A stretch of 64,000 bases of DNA, from the NCBI GenBank assembly GCA_947383695.1, contig OX376642.1:1240001-1304000 (forward strand), given 5' to 3'. The DNA comes from Actinomycetes bacterium (lineage in GTDB: Bacteria > Actinomycetota > Actinomycetes > Nanopelagicales > Nanopelagicaceae). The notes under the pieces are model-generated. The model saw nothing but the letters and a program-made list of their open reading frames with translations. It was not told where the DNA came from and did not search any database. The position numbers and the translations under genes are program-made. How positions within the stretch are numbered: the stretch's first letter is position 1; each line of letters starts with the position of its first letter. Shown in pieces: positions 55,618 through 64,000 of the stretch.

Positions 55618-57813
55618 ATGGAAATGCGCTCCTTCTCCGACTACCTACGTAGTGTTGATGATGCTGCCTTCCTCAATCTTTTCAATGCACGCCCAGATTT
55701 GATCACTCCTGTTCCATCAGACATCGCATCCCTTGCTGTTCGTGCTTGTTCTGCACCAAGTCTTGCTCGGGCAATTGATTCACTTAATCAATGGCAGTTC
55801 CAGGTTTTAGAAGCTGCTGCATCAATTAATGAACCCTTTACTGAAAAAGAGGTTGTAGCGCTCACAGAAAAAGAGGCTAAAGCCGCACTTTCGCACTTAG
55901 TAATGATTGGTTTGATTTATCCATCAGAAGATGGAATGCGCTTGCCTACGCAGTTGCGCGAAGTAATTGGTGCAGAGCCTGCAGGACTTGGTCCGGCATC
56001 AATGGCGAAATTAAAGTTATCTGAACTCAAAGATGCTCCTGCTGATGCGCAAAAGGTTTTAGAACGACTTATGTGGGGACCTCCCCGCGGAAGTGTTGGA
56101 GATATTAAAAATCCAGGACCTGGTGTTGCTTGGCTTTTAGAAAAGAAGTTTCTTGTTCCACTTGATCAACGAACTGTGATTTTGACTCGTGAGGTTGCTA
56201 TTCAACTTCGCGGCGGCAAAATTCATAAAGAGCGATTTGTCAATGAGCCAAAGTTATCCGGAAGTAAGCGAGATGAGCGCCAAGTAAATCTTGCAGCCAT
56301 TGCAAATGTTTCCACGGTACTTCGCTGGGTTGAAGAGTTATTAAACTTTTGGGCTGATGAACCAGCGGATGCATTACGTGCGGGTGGATTAGGCGTAAGG
56401 GATCTAAAGGTTATTTCGACACATTTAGGTGTTGATGAATCATGTACAGCGTTTATTGCAGAACTTGCATACCTGGCATCACTTGTAAGTATTGATGGTG
56501 ATGAAAGAATCTTGCCAAGCAATAAGTTTGATATTTGGTTGATGCAAACTCCTGCTGATCGCTGGCAGATGTTGGCATCTCAATGGTTGATCACCTCTCG
56601 AGTTAGCGGATTAGTTGGTCGTGTAGAAGCAAAGAACGTCGCCGCCCTTGGCCCAGAGCTAGACCGTGTGAATGCAGCCCGCGTGCGTGCATTAACCCTT
56701 GATCTTTTGCGTGAAAATCCAAGAATTGCTCCTGAATGGAACAGCTTCAAAGAGCTTCTCTTATGGCGTGCACCAGTTCGTCGAAACTCATCTCTGCAAG
56801 AAGAGTTAGCAGAATGGACGCTGCGCGAGGCCGAGTGGCTTGGAATAACTGGGCAAGGGGCAATATCTAAGTTTGGTCTTGAGTTCCTTAATGGCGATGA
56901 TTTGAATTCCATTAATGAGGATCTTCCAAAGACCGTAAATCACATCTTGATTCAGAGCGATAACACTGCAATTGCACCTGGGCCTTTAGAGCATGAGATC
57001 TCACAAGCACTTGCAATGATGGCTGAGATTGAAAGTCGCGGTGGTGCAACTGTTTATCGCTTTACCGAAGCAACTATCCGTCGCGCTCTAGATCATGGCA
57101 AGACTGGTGATGAGATCAAAACCTTCTTGGCAAAAACATCTAAAACTCCAATGCCACAACCTCTGGAGTACTTGATCGCAGATGTTGCAAAGAAGCATGG
57201 AAAGTTGCGCGTTGGAAATACCTCCTCATTTATTCGTTGCGAAGACACCGCTTTAATCTCACAAATCATGAATGACAAGAAGTTAGAACTACTCTCTTTA
57301 CGCAGAATTGCACCTGAAGTTGTTATCTGCGATATGGATGCAACAGATGCGATGCGCGTATTGCGCGAAGCGGGATATTTACCAGCTGGTGAATCAGCAA
57401 ATGGCATGATCCTTACAGGTCCTAAATCAAACCGATCACTTGCAAAGCCAAGACCACCACGAATCATTGGCGAAATTGAGACTCCAACACCTGAAGTAAT
57501 TAGTGCAGCGATACGAGTATTACGAACAGGTGAGAAATCAACTCATCGTCAATCAAAGCTGCGTCAAGTTGCAAGTGAAGCGCTGGGTCAGCTACCTCGA
57601 ACAACAGCTAATGAAACTATGGAGATTCTCAATCAATTCATCATTGATGAAAAGACCCTTTCAATTGGCTATGCCGATAACAATGGTGGCGTTACGCATC
57701 GAATAATCGATCCAATCCGCATTAGCGCTGGGGCCTTAATTGCACGTGATCACGCTACTGGCGAGGTCCAATCCTTCAGAATTCCACGTATCACCGGCGT
57801 AGCACCGCTATAG
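55618..57813 (+). CDS. helicase-associated protein, Rv0862c-like (XPB/Ssl2-like N-terminal domain)
   Basis: A 731-residue protein matching the layout of the actinobacterial helicase-associated family typified by Rv0862c: helical N-terminus (YLRSVDDAAFLNLFNARPDL), a middle region containing NHILIQSDNTAIAPGPLEHE, and a C-terminal WYL-like beta domain (DEKTLSIGYADNNGG). It lacks helicase motifs. It lies one gene before XPB and probably works with it in DNA repair. TAATGT nine bases before the ATG suggests a very short leader. Confidence 0.85.
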   Translation: MEMRSFSDYLRSVDDAAFLNLFNARPDLITPVPSDIASLAVRACSAPSLARAIDSLNQWQFQVLEAAASINEPFTEKEVVALTEKEAKAALSHLVMIGLIYPSEDGMRLPTQLREVIGAEPAGLGPASMAKLKLSELKDAPADAQKVLERLMWGPPRGSVGDIKNPGPGVAWLLEKKFLVPLDQRTVILTREVAIQLRGGKIHKERFVNEPKLSGSKRDERQVNLAAIANVSTVLRWVEELLNFWADEPADALRAGGLGVRDLKVISTHLGVDESCTAFIAELAYLASLVSIDGDERILPSNKFDIWLMQTPADRWQMLASQWLITSRVSGLVGRVEAKNVAALGPELDRVNAARVRALTLDLLRENPRIAPEWNSFKELLLWRAPVRRNSSLQEELAEWTLREAEWLGITGQGAISKFGLEFLNGDDLNSINEDLPKTVNHILIQSDNTAIAPGPLEHEISQALAMMAEIESRGGATVYRFTEATIRRALDHGKTGDEIKTFLAKTSKTPMPQPLEYLIADVAKKHGKLRVGNTSSFIRCEDTALISQIMNDKKLELLSLRRIAPEVVICDMDATDAMRVLREAGYLPAGESANGMILTGPKSNRSLAKPRPPRIIGEIETPTPEVISAAIRVLRTGEKSTHRQSKLRQVASEALGQLPRTTANETMEILNQFIIDEKTLSIGYADNNGGVTHRIIDPIRISAGALIARDHATGEVQSFRIPRITGVAPL

Positions 57814-57816
57814 ACT
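57811..57816 (+). promoter_or_regulatory. -10 of a likely leaderless promoter (M20 peptidase)
   Basis: TAGACT is followed by six bases and the ATG at 57823. The element includes the stop codon of the previous gene. Confidence 0.45.
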
Positions 57817-57822
57817 TAACCC

Positions 57823-58884
57823 ATGTTGGCAGACCTAGAAGCCTTAGTTAAGTTGGAATCACCAACTGAAGACCTTCAGTCATGTCGCGATGTAATCGCA
57901 CTCGCTAATGAAATTGCTACCCGTGTTTTAGGTACACCTGCAGAGATCCGTGAAGTAAATGGTCGCCCTGTATTTTGGTGGGGATCTGCTAATCCTGATG
58001 TTGTAGTTCTTGCTCACTTAGATACCGTTTGGCCTAAGGGTTCATTTGAACCGTTGTGGCAGGTTGAAGGCACCGCTGCTCGTGGTCCCGGAATCTTTGA
58101 TATGAAAGCTGGATTTATTCAAGCGTTGTATGCGATGAAGGGAATCACCGGAAGTGCTGCGCTCATTGCAACAACTGATGAGGAAACTGGAAGCGCGACA
58201 AGCAAAGAGTTCATCAAAGAGATTTCTGCAAAGGTAAAAGCGGTTTTAGTTTTAGAAGCCACATTAAATGGAAAAGTAAAGACTGCTCGAAAGGGTACAG
58301 CGATGTACCAGGTAACGATTCATGGAAAAGCCTCACATGCTGGCCTTGAACCTGAAAAGGGTGTTAACGCAACAACTGAAATTGCTCATGCGGTTTTAGC
58401 GATTGCTGCCATGGAAAATGCAGAGCATGGAACCACAGTTGTTCCAACAACTTTGCACGCAGGAAATACAACAAACACCGTTCCTGATTTAGCTGTTCTT
58501 GATATTGATATCCGTTCTTACTCAATGGCAGATCTTCAACGGGTCGATGCTGCGATCAAGGCATTGAAGCCTGTTAATGCCGCTGCCCGTTATGAAATCA
58601 CTGGTGGCTTTAATCGTCCGCCATTGGAGACCTCTTCAACAATGGCTTTGTACGAGCGGGCCGAAAAGGTTGCACAACAACTAGGAATGCCACCGCTGGG
58701 ACATGCATCTGTTGGCGGAGCAAGTGATGGAAACTTTGCCGCAGCTGCAGGAGCACAGGTCCTTGACGGTCTTGGGGCTGTTGGAGATGGCGCTCACGCC
58801 GCGCATGAATGGGTAGACATCAGTACCCTTGAAGATCGCAGCAAGTTATTACACGCGCTAATAAAGGATTTACTTAATGAGTGA
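57823..58884 (+). CDS. M20-family metallopeptidase (carboxypeptidase G2-like)
   Basis: A 353-residue zinc peptidase. Ligands and catalytic residues are visible: VLAHLDTVWPKG (His, Asp), GPGIFDMKAGF (Asp), TTDEETGS (Glu pair), VLEATLNG and the C-terminal HAAHEWV (His). IHGKASHAGLEPEKG marks the dimerisation domain. Glutamate carboxypeptidase is the nearest group, but the substrate is unknown. It overlaps the XPB start by eight bases. Confidence 0.9.
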   Translation: MLADLEALVKLESPTEDLQSCRDVIALANEIATRVLGTPAEIREVNGRPVFWWGSANPDVVVLAHLDTVWPKGSFEPLWQVEGTAARGPGIFDMKAGFIQALYAMKGITGSAALIATTDEETGSATSKEFIKEISAKVKAVLVLEATLNGKVKTARKGTAMYQVTIHGKASHAGLEPEKGVNATTEIAHAVLAIAAMENAEHGTTVVPTTLHAGNTTNTVPDLAVLDIDIRSYSMADLQRVDAAIKALKPVNAAARYEITGGFNRPPLETSSTMALYERAEKVAQQLGMPPLGHASVGGASDGNFAAAAGAQVLDGLGAVGDGAHAAHEWVDISTLEDRSKLLHALIKDLLNE

Positions 58885-60526
58885 TGGTCCACTAATTGTT
58901 CAGAGCGATAAGACGCTTCTGCTCGATATCGACCATCCAATGTCAGTTGAATGTCGACGAGCAATTGCACCTTTTGCTGAATTAGAGCGCTCCCCTGAAC
59001 ACATTCACACATATCGTTTAACACCACTTGGTTTGTGGAATGCGCGCGCTGCAGGTCATGATGCTGAACAAGTCATCGATACCTTAATTAAGTATTCACG
59101 ATATGCAGTTCCACATTCAATCCTTATCGATGTCGCCGAGACAATGTCTCGTTACGGTCGCCTGCGACTCGAGATGGATCCTGTTCACGGATTGATTTTG
59201 GTAACAACTGATACCGCTGTTCTTGAAGAGGTAATTCGCGCAAAGAAGATCGCTCCATTGTTAGGTGCACGAATTGATGCCGAGACAATTACTGTGCTGC
59301 CAAGCCAGCGTGGACAGATTAAGCAATCACTTTTGCGTTTAGGGTGGCCAGCTGAGGATTTTGCAGGATATGTGGATGGACAGGCGCACGAGATCAACTT
59401 GTTGCAAAAGGATTGGAAGATCCGTCCATACCAAGAGTTAGCAGCTGAAGGTTTTTGGCATGGTGGTTCTGGTGTTGTTGTTCTTCCTTGTGGTGCGGGT
59501 AAAACCATTGTTGGTGCAGCGGCTATGGCACATGCCAAAGCAACCACACTTATTTTGGTGACTAACACAGTTGCTGCACGTCAATGGCGCGATGAACTAT
59601 TGAAGAGAACCTCGCTGAATGAGGATGAAATTGGCGAGTATTCAGGTGCAAAGAAAGAGATCCGCCCTGTAACTATTGCGACCTACCAAGTAATGACAAA
59701 GAAGAAGAATGGTGTTTATGCGCACCTAGATCTCTTTGATTCATATGACTGGGGCTTAATTATTTATGATGAAGTGCACCTTCTACCTGCACCAATCTTC
59801 CGCTTTACCGCTGATATTCAATCCCGTCGTCGCTTAGGACTAACCGCAACCTTGGTTCGTGAAGATGGAATGGAGGGTGAGGTCTTCTCACTCATCGGAC
59901 CTAAGCGTTTTGATGTTCCTTGGAAAGAGATTGAGGCACAGGGGTATATCGCTCCCGCTGAATGTATTGAGGTTCGAGTCAATCTGACTGAAACTGAACG
60001 TTTGGCCTATGCAACCGCTGAGCCAGAAAATCGTTACCGAAACTGTGCAACGACCCGTACCAAGCGAGATGTTGTTGAAGCATTAGTTGAAAAACATGTA
60101 GATGACCAGGTTTTAGTCATTGGCCAATACATCGACCAACTAGATGAACTATCTGAGGTTTTGGGTGCTCCGCTGATTAAGGGTGAAACACCAGTCAAAG
60201 AACGCGAAATTCTCTTTAATAAATTTAGATCAGGCGAAATTAAATGCCTAGTGGTTTCAAAGGTTGCTAACTTTTCAATTGATTTACCTGATGCAACTAT
60301 CGCAATTCAGGTATCTGGTGCATTTGGTAGCCGCCAAGAAGAAGCACAACGGTTGGGACGCATCCTTCGTCCAAAGTCAGATGGACGTGGAGCTAAGTTC
60401 TACTCTGTAATTTCTCGCGACACTATCGATCAAGATTTTGCTCAGAACCGCCAACGTTTCTTAGCTGAGCAGGGTTATTCCTACAAAATTATTGACGCTG
60501 ACGATGTTTTTCAAGGGAAGATCTAA
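58877..60526 (+). CDS. XPB/Ssl2-type DNA repair helicase
   Basis: A 549-residue SF2 helicase. An N-terminal damage-recognition-like domain precedes motif I VVLPCGAGKTIVGAA near residue 200, motif II IIYDEVHLLPAP near 297, motif III LGLTATLVREDG and motif VI EEAQRLGRILRPKSDG near 495. It corresponds to mycobacterial XPB (Rv0861c), an ATP-dependent 3'-5' helicase. Its 3' end overlaps the convergent glutaredoxin-like gene by 38 bases. Confidence 0.95.
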   Translation: MSDGPLIVQSDKTLLLDIDHPMSVECRRAIAPFAELERSPEHIHTYRLTPLGLWNARAAGHDAEQVIDTLIKYSRYAVPHSILIDVAETMSRYGRLRLEMDPVHGLILVTTDTAVLEEVIRAKKIAPLLGARIDAETITVLPSQRGQIKQSLLRLGWPAEDFAGYVDGQAHEINLLQKDWKIRPYQELAAEGFWHGGSGVVVLPCGAGKTIVGAAAMAHAKATTLILVTNTVAARQWRDELLKRTSLNEDEIGEYSGAKKEIRPVTIATYQVMTKKKNGVYAHLDLFDSYDWGLIIYDEVHLLPAPIFRFTADIQSRRRLGLTATLVREDGMEGEVFSLIGPKRFDVPWKEIEAQGYIAPAECIEVRVNLTETERLAYATAEPENRYRNCATTRTKRDVVEALVEKHVDDQVLVIGQYIDQLDELSEVLGAPLIKGETPVKEREILFNKFRSGEIKCLVVSKVANFSIDLPDATIAIQVSGAFGSRQEEAQRLGRILRPKSDGRGAKFYSVISRDTIDQDFAQNRQRFLAEQGYSYKIIDADDVFQGKI

Positions 60527-60740
60527 ACCGTTCTGGATCTACTCTCCAATAATCGTGGTGAGCTCCATCGATATGTGTGACTGGAATTTGTTCTCCATAC
60601 AATCGTTGTAACTCTTCATCACCATCGATGAATACTTCTTTGATTTCAAAATTCAACTCTTGCTTCAATGACTCTAAAACCTTTAATGCATCTTCACAAA
60701 GATGGCAACCAGTTCGGCTATAAATTGTCACGATGGTCAT
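60489..60740 (-). CDS. glutaredoxin-like (DUF836-type) protein
   Basis: An 83-residue thioredoxin-fold protein with the redox motif YSRTGCHLCEDALKVL near residue 8 and IPVTHIDG with the cis-Pro near 54. It is a small thiol oxidoreductase of unknown partner. AAAGGG lies about eight bases before the ATG. Confidence 0.9.
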   Translation of the reverse strand: MTIVTIYSRTGCHLCEDALKVLESLKQELNFEIKEVFIDGDEELQRLYGEQIPVTHIDGAHHDYWRVDPERFRSSLEKHRQRQ

Positions 60741-60822
60741 TTATTCGCCCTTTCTGCCTGTTAATTTGCATAGAGAATTGATATTTCCTACCCCTGACCT
60801 TAAACCACGCGCAGAGCCCTGA

Positions 60823-60828
60823 TAGCGT
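60823..60828 (+). promoter_or_regulatory. -10 of a likely leaderless promoter (secreted metalloprotease)
   Basis: TAGCGT is followed by six bases and the ATG at 60835. No Shine-Dalgarno sequence is present. Confidence 0.45.
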
Positions 60829-60834
60829 TTGGCC

Positions 60835-63210
60835 ATGATGCGCATCAAGAGAATGGGGCCTTTTGCCCTAGCTGGCGCATTAATTCTTGCGCTACTAACC
60901 GCTCCTGCTGCACCAGCTTTAACCTTTAAACAAATCCCTGCAACAACCTGGGGACATATTTACGCAGGCACCCAACCATCATCGACACAGAGCGCACCGA
61001 CTAAAAGTAAAAACCTTGAGATCAAATCTAAGTTTTCAGTTAAGTACAACAACTTTCCTGAGTGGGCAAAAAAAGAGGTTCAAGCATCTATTGATGTGTG
61101 GTCTGCAAACTTCAAATCTCCGGTTGTTGTCTCTGTTGATGCCTCATGGGGACGTTCAAGCTCATGGGGAGTTTTAGGTAGTGCTCGTCCCGGAAGTTTC
61201 TTCTCCGCTTTTTCAGGTGCACCAGATCCATCACTGTGGTACCCGTCGGCATTAGCAAATGCATTAGCGGGTAAGGATCTAGATAAAGCTAACCCTGAAA
61301 TCGTGATTCAGGTGAACTCAGCAGCTTCCTGGAATACACGTGGTGATGGTTTACCAACTGGAAATGAATATGACCTTCAATCTGTTTTCTTGCATGAGAT
61401 CGGTCATGGACTCGGATTCTTATCTAATGATGCATACGATCCTTTCTTTGGTTTAGGAAGTCTGGATCAACCAACTCCATTTGATGCTTATCTTCAGACA
61501 AGTGATGGCCGCCGTCTGGCAGATCTTCCAACACCTTCAAAGGAGTTAGGTCTTGCACTTACCTCTTCATTGGTGTGGTCAGGCGCAAACGCCATCAAAG
61601 TTAATGGCGGCGTTAAGCCAAAGATGTACACACCTTCTCGTTACGAGTCAGGTTCATCGACCTCTCACTTAGATGAAGCAACATTTTCAAAGGCGGGCAT
61701 TGATTCAGTAATGACTCCAAGTCTTGATCCAGGTGAGATATTTAAAGAGCCAGGGCCTTTGTTACTTGCGATGATGGAGGATCTACGCAGTAAGCCTCCT
61801 GCCGGTGTCGCTACAGATTTGCCGCAATCACCACGTAACGCTCAAGCTTTTACAGGTGATTCTTCTGCGCTGATCTCCTTTGATCCTCCTACAAACCTTC
61901 GTACCGCTCAGATCACTGAATACATAGTTAAGAATGTGAAGACAGGCTCCGAGAAAAAGACTCTTACTAGTCCCCTTTTGATTACAGGTTTAAAAAATGG
62001 AACCTCTTACACATTTAGCGTTGTCGCAAAAAATGCGTTGGGTGTTTCAGAAGCGGTTGTAACAAAGGCTGTTGTTCCTCAACCGGGCTGGAAGAGCACT
62101 GTTTTAGATAGCGCAGCTGATGGAAAAACAGTTGCAAGTACAACTTTTAATGGAAAGCCTGCAATCGCATACACCGATACCAAGAGCGGTGATCTAAAGC
62201 TTGCAACCTTTGATGGCAAGAGCTGGAAAAAGGTAACTGTCGATGGTGCTGGCGGATCTGGTGGCAGAACTACTGACAATATTGCTGGTGCTATCAGCAT
62301 GTGTGTTAATGGCAGCGGAGTAAAGCAAACACTGCATATTTTCTACAGCGATTCGACTGAAAAAGATCTTCGCTACGCAACCTACAACGGTAAAAGCTTT
62401 GCCTTTGAGACAGTTGATGGAAATGGTTCCTTTGTAAATGACTATGAGGATCCAATACGTGTGCGAACATCAAGTGATGTAAGCGTCGCAAACGCTTGTG
62501 TGGCATCAGCTAGCGCCGTTCAGGTCTTTTACCGCGATGAGAGCCAAGGTGTATTACTAGGTGCGGTTCGTACAAAGGGTGCTGCCTGGAAATATGAGTT
62601 AGTAGATGGTGATCGTAAAACTGATGGCCGCACTACGGGCGATGTTGGTTTCCATTTGCAGGCAATCTTTGATGGCTCTACAACATACGTTGCTTATGAC
62701 TCTGTTGTTTCAATGAACCAAAAGAAAGAAATCACCGCTGGGGCGATTCGAATTGCAACCCGAACTTCAGTTGAAGCAACGGCGTGGCAATATCAAACAC
62801 TTGATATTTCAACTGATGATGCGCTGATCTTTGGCTTTGATGTTGCATTAGCAAAGACAAGTTCAGGGGTGTTTGCCACCTGGCTTGCAGCTTCGGCTGC
62901 AACCGCCCCAAAGGCGAATCAAGTTCGTTGGGCATCATTAGATAACCCAACAAAGATCTACAAGGTAACTACTGAAAACTTTGGCACACCAGGTGAGTTC
63001 ATGACCACCGATGGAAAAACAATTATCTTTAACTGCCAAGAGAGATTATGTGCTCTAGATACAAGCAAGAAGGATCTTGGCCAATCTGCAATCCGCTTAG
63101 TTAGCAGCACCCAAGGCTCTGAACCTGCTCAGAGCGCTTGGGTGACTGTAAACAAAGTTAAATACTTGCTTGCCACTATTAATGGAAAGCTTGCACTTCT
63201 TAAACCGTAA
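60835..63210 (+). CDS. secreted metzincin-like zinc metalloprotease with FN3 and propeller-like repeats
   Basis: About 791 residues. The Sec signal peptide runs to about residue 28 (ALILALLTAPAAPALT). The zinc site is LHEIGHGLGFLSNDAYD near residue 185, a HExxHxxGF pattern with an Asn/Asp region instead of the classical third His. A fibronectin type III-like segment (residues ~335-415) is followed by repeats in which SGDLKLATFDGKSWKKV and KDLRYATYNGKSFAFE recur, as in beta-propellers. Substrate unknown; probably surface protein turnover or scavenging. I chose the ATG at 60835 over a TTG at 60829 because of its promoter spacing. Confidence 0.82.
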   Translation: MMRIKRMGPFALAGALILALLTAPAAPALTFKQIPATTWGHIYAGTQPSSTQSAPTKSKNLEIKSKFSVKYNNFPEWAKKEVQASIDVWSANFKSPVVVSVDASWGRSSSWGVLGSARPGSFFSAFSGAPDPSLWYPSALANALAGKDLDKANPEIVIQVNSAASWNTRGDGLPTGNEYDLQSVFLHEIGHGLGFLSNDAYDPFFGLGSLDQPTPFDAYLQTSDGRRLADLPTPSKELGLALTSSLVWSGANAIKVNGGVKPKMYTPSRYESGSSTSHLDEATFSKAGIDSVMTPSLDPGEIFKEPGPLLLAMMEDLRSKPPAGVATDLPQSPRNAQAFTGDSSALISFDPPTNLRTAQITEYIVKNVKTGSEKKTLTSPLLITGLKNGTSYTFSVVAKNALGVSEAVVTKAVVPQPGWKSTVLDSAADGKTVASTTFNGKPAIAYTDTKSGDLKLATFDGKSWKKVTVDGAGGSGGRTTDNIAGAISMCVNGSGVKQTLHIFYSDSTEKDLRYATYNGKSFAFETVDGNGSFVNDYEDPIRVRTSSDVSVANACVASASAVQVFYRDESQGVLLGAVRTKGAAWKYELVDGDRKTDGRTTGDVGFHLQAIFDGSTTYVAYDSVVSMNQKKEITAGAIRIATRTSVEATAWQYQTLDISTDDALIFGFDVALAKTSSGVFATWLAASAATAPKANQVRWASLDNPTKIYKVTTENFGTPGEFMTTDGKTIIFNCQERLCALDTSKKDLGQSAIRLVSSTQGSEPAQSAWVTVNKVKYLLATINGKLALLKP

Positions 63211-63214
63211 TTTT

Positions 63215-63313
63215 TTACTTAGCGTTACGGCGCTGAATGCGAGTCTTCTTGAGAAGCTTCTTGTGCTTCTTCTTCGCCATGCGCTTGCGTCGCTTTTTAA
63301 TTACGGAACCCAT
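63215..63313 (-). CDS. small ribosomal subunit protein bS22 (AURKAIP1/COX24-type)
   Basis: A 32-residue, extremely basic protein ([16 protein letters not shown], then [16 protein letters not shown]). It matches the tiny actinobacterial ribosomal protein described in mycobacteria. GAGAG precedes the ATG by about nine bases. It ends four bases from the convergent metalloprotease stop. Confidence 0.92.
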   Translation of the reverse strand: MGSVIKKRRKRMAKKKHKKLLKKTRIQRRNAK

Positions 63314-63363
63314 ATGTCACGCTCTCATTTCTAATGTACGCACTGTGTGTGCGGGGGTTTAGG

Positions 63364-64000
63364 TTACCGCGGAATGAGGGTAAAAATCGAAACAGATTCT
63401 GCGCTCGATGTGACCACTAAAACCCCTAACTCCTTCGAAACCAGGGCTCCCAGCACTTCCTTCTGCCCTATCGGTCCGCTATCGGCCGCAATGATGGCGC
63501 CCTTTGCGTCAAAGGTTAAAAGCAATGGTGTTGGTGCCTTTGGATTCCAATTGAGCTGAGGAGTTGCACCCGTTGAAATAAATGCTGCATATGTTGATCC
63601 GGCTGTCATTGCAGGACCGGTTGATGGAAATCGATAAGTCCAAGTTGGAGCAAATGTTGATGAGAACTTAGTAATTGCGGTTTCACTCTTAGCACCAACA
63701 ACAACTTCGCCACCTAATAGCAAGGTGGATGAGGCGCTATTCCAAATTCGCTTACCCTTTACAGCTGAACTTCGAACAACATTTGTAATCTTCATCGCCT
63801 TTGAAATTTTGATTAGAACGCCATCAGTTAAACCAGCAACTTTTTTACCAGCCAAAGTTTCGCTACTAGAACCAGCAACGGTGAAACTTCCATCACCATG
63901 GCGCACCACAGCATCGGCCGTTGTTGATACAGCACCAATTTGAAGAAGTTTTCCAAACACCCCAGCTTTATCGGTATTGACTAAAAAGCCTGCACTTCCT
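63364..64000 (-). CDS. hypothetical repeat protein, 3' part (beta-propeller-like), partial
   Basis: The last ~211 residues of a protein that continues past the right edge. The frame is open to position 64000, so the GTG at 63960 is not its start. The sequence is beta-strand rich with a repeated DGSFTVAGSS / SSTLLLGGEVVVGAKS rhythm, as in PQQ or propeller repeats, and ends in SVSIFTLIPR. I do not recognise the family. It is probably secreted, judged from composition only. Confidence 0.7.
   Translation of the reverse strand, partial: GSAGFLVNTDKAGVFGKLLQIGAVSTTADAVVRHGDGSFTVAGSSSETLAGKKVAGLTDGVLIKISKAMKITNVVRSSAVKGKRIWNSASSTLLLGGEVVVGAKSETAITKFSSTFAPTWTYRFPSTGPAMTAGSTYAAFISTGATPQLNWNPKAPTPLLLTFDAKGAIIAADSGPIGQKEVLGALVSKELGVLVVTSSAESVSIFTLIPR

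Noticed and set aside
63339-63353. CGCAC-TGTGT-GTGCG hairpin near bS22
   Set aside because: Five-base stem without a T-run in either direction; no function can be supported.
1-64000. CRISPR arrays, insertion sequences, prophage or integrase genes, rRNA
   Set aside because: No regularly spaced repeats, transposase or integrase motifs, or rRNA sequence were seen on either strand.

Overview
The window looks like a dense piece of a small-genome actinobacterium, most likely a freshwater acI / Nanopelagicales-type organism. This is an inference from content: a histidine phosphatase-resA-ccdA-resB-ccsB operon in the same order as Mycobacterium Rv0525-Rv0529, an XPB helicase beside its Rv0862c-like partner, a SAM-IV-type riboswitch, the tiny basic ribosomal protein bS22, menaquinone respiration, moderate GC, and almost no intergenic space. 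Neighbouring genes usually overlap by ATGA or TAATG, and five convergent pairs overlap tail to tail.

Left arm (1-13.7 kb). A split UxaA-family enzyme (minus) and a Gfo/Idh/MocA oxidoreductase (plus) diverge at the left edge. Then comes a complete cytoplasmic route for unsaturated uronates: GH105 hydrolase -> KduI -> KduD -> KdgK -> Eda, with a CE15-like esterase, a two-permease carbohydrate ABC importer with its binding protein, and a ~900-residue protein I do not recognise whose only well-placed start is ATT.

Sugar operon (13.7-20.9 kb, minus). The order is fucose-isomerase-family isomerase, binding protein, two permeases, FadR-type GntR regulator, PfkB kinase, class I aldolase. The aldolase and kinase resemble YihT and YihV of sulfoquinovose breakdown. 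An 18-base GGTnnnACC-centred motif in front of this operon recurs twice between the split UxaA gene and the Gfo/Idh gene. That suggests one regulon: oxidoreductase (possible NAD-dependent sulfoquinovosidase), isomerase, kinase, aldolase and sulfolactate-lyase-like enzyme. This is the best candidate for an undescribed system here, but the sulfonate specificity is unproven and three sulfonate-contact residues of YihV are not conserved in the kinase.

Middle (21-25.5 kb). A SAM-IV-type riboswitch precedes an amino-acid ABC transporter and a degenerate M24-family protein. Next to it are tRNA-Tyr(GTA) and yajQ.

Respiratory block (26.3-50.2 kb). It holds rarD, a polyprenyl diphosphate synthase, all fourteen nuo genes (A to N), menG/ubiE, bioY and menF, D, C, B, E, A. 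Together these make and use menaquinone.

Right arm (50.2-64 kb). It holds the cytochrome c maturation operon, a HAD phosphatase, the Rv0862c-like protein, an M20 peptidase, XPB, a glutaredoxin-like protein, a large secreted metzincin-like protein, bS22 and a partial repeat protein. Several genes here and at 974 show TAnnnT-N6-ATG, the signature of leaderless transcription.

No stretch over 300 bases lacks a gene or RNA element, except the 24.56-24.98 kb interval, which holds the riboswitch and the tRNA. I saw no insertion sequence, phage, CRISPR array or rRNA. Family assignments rest on recalled motifs, not database searches.
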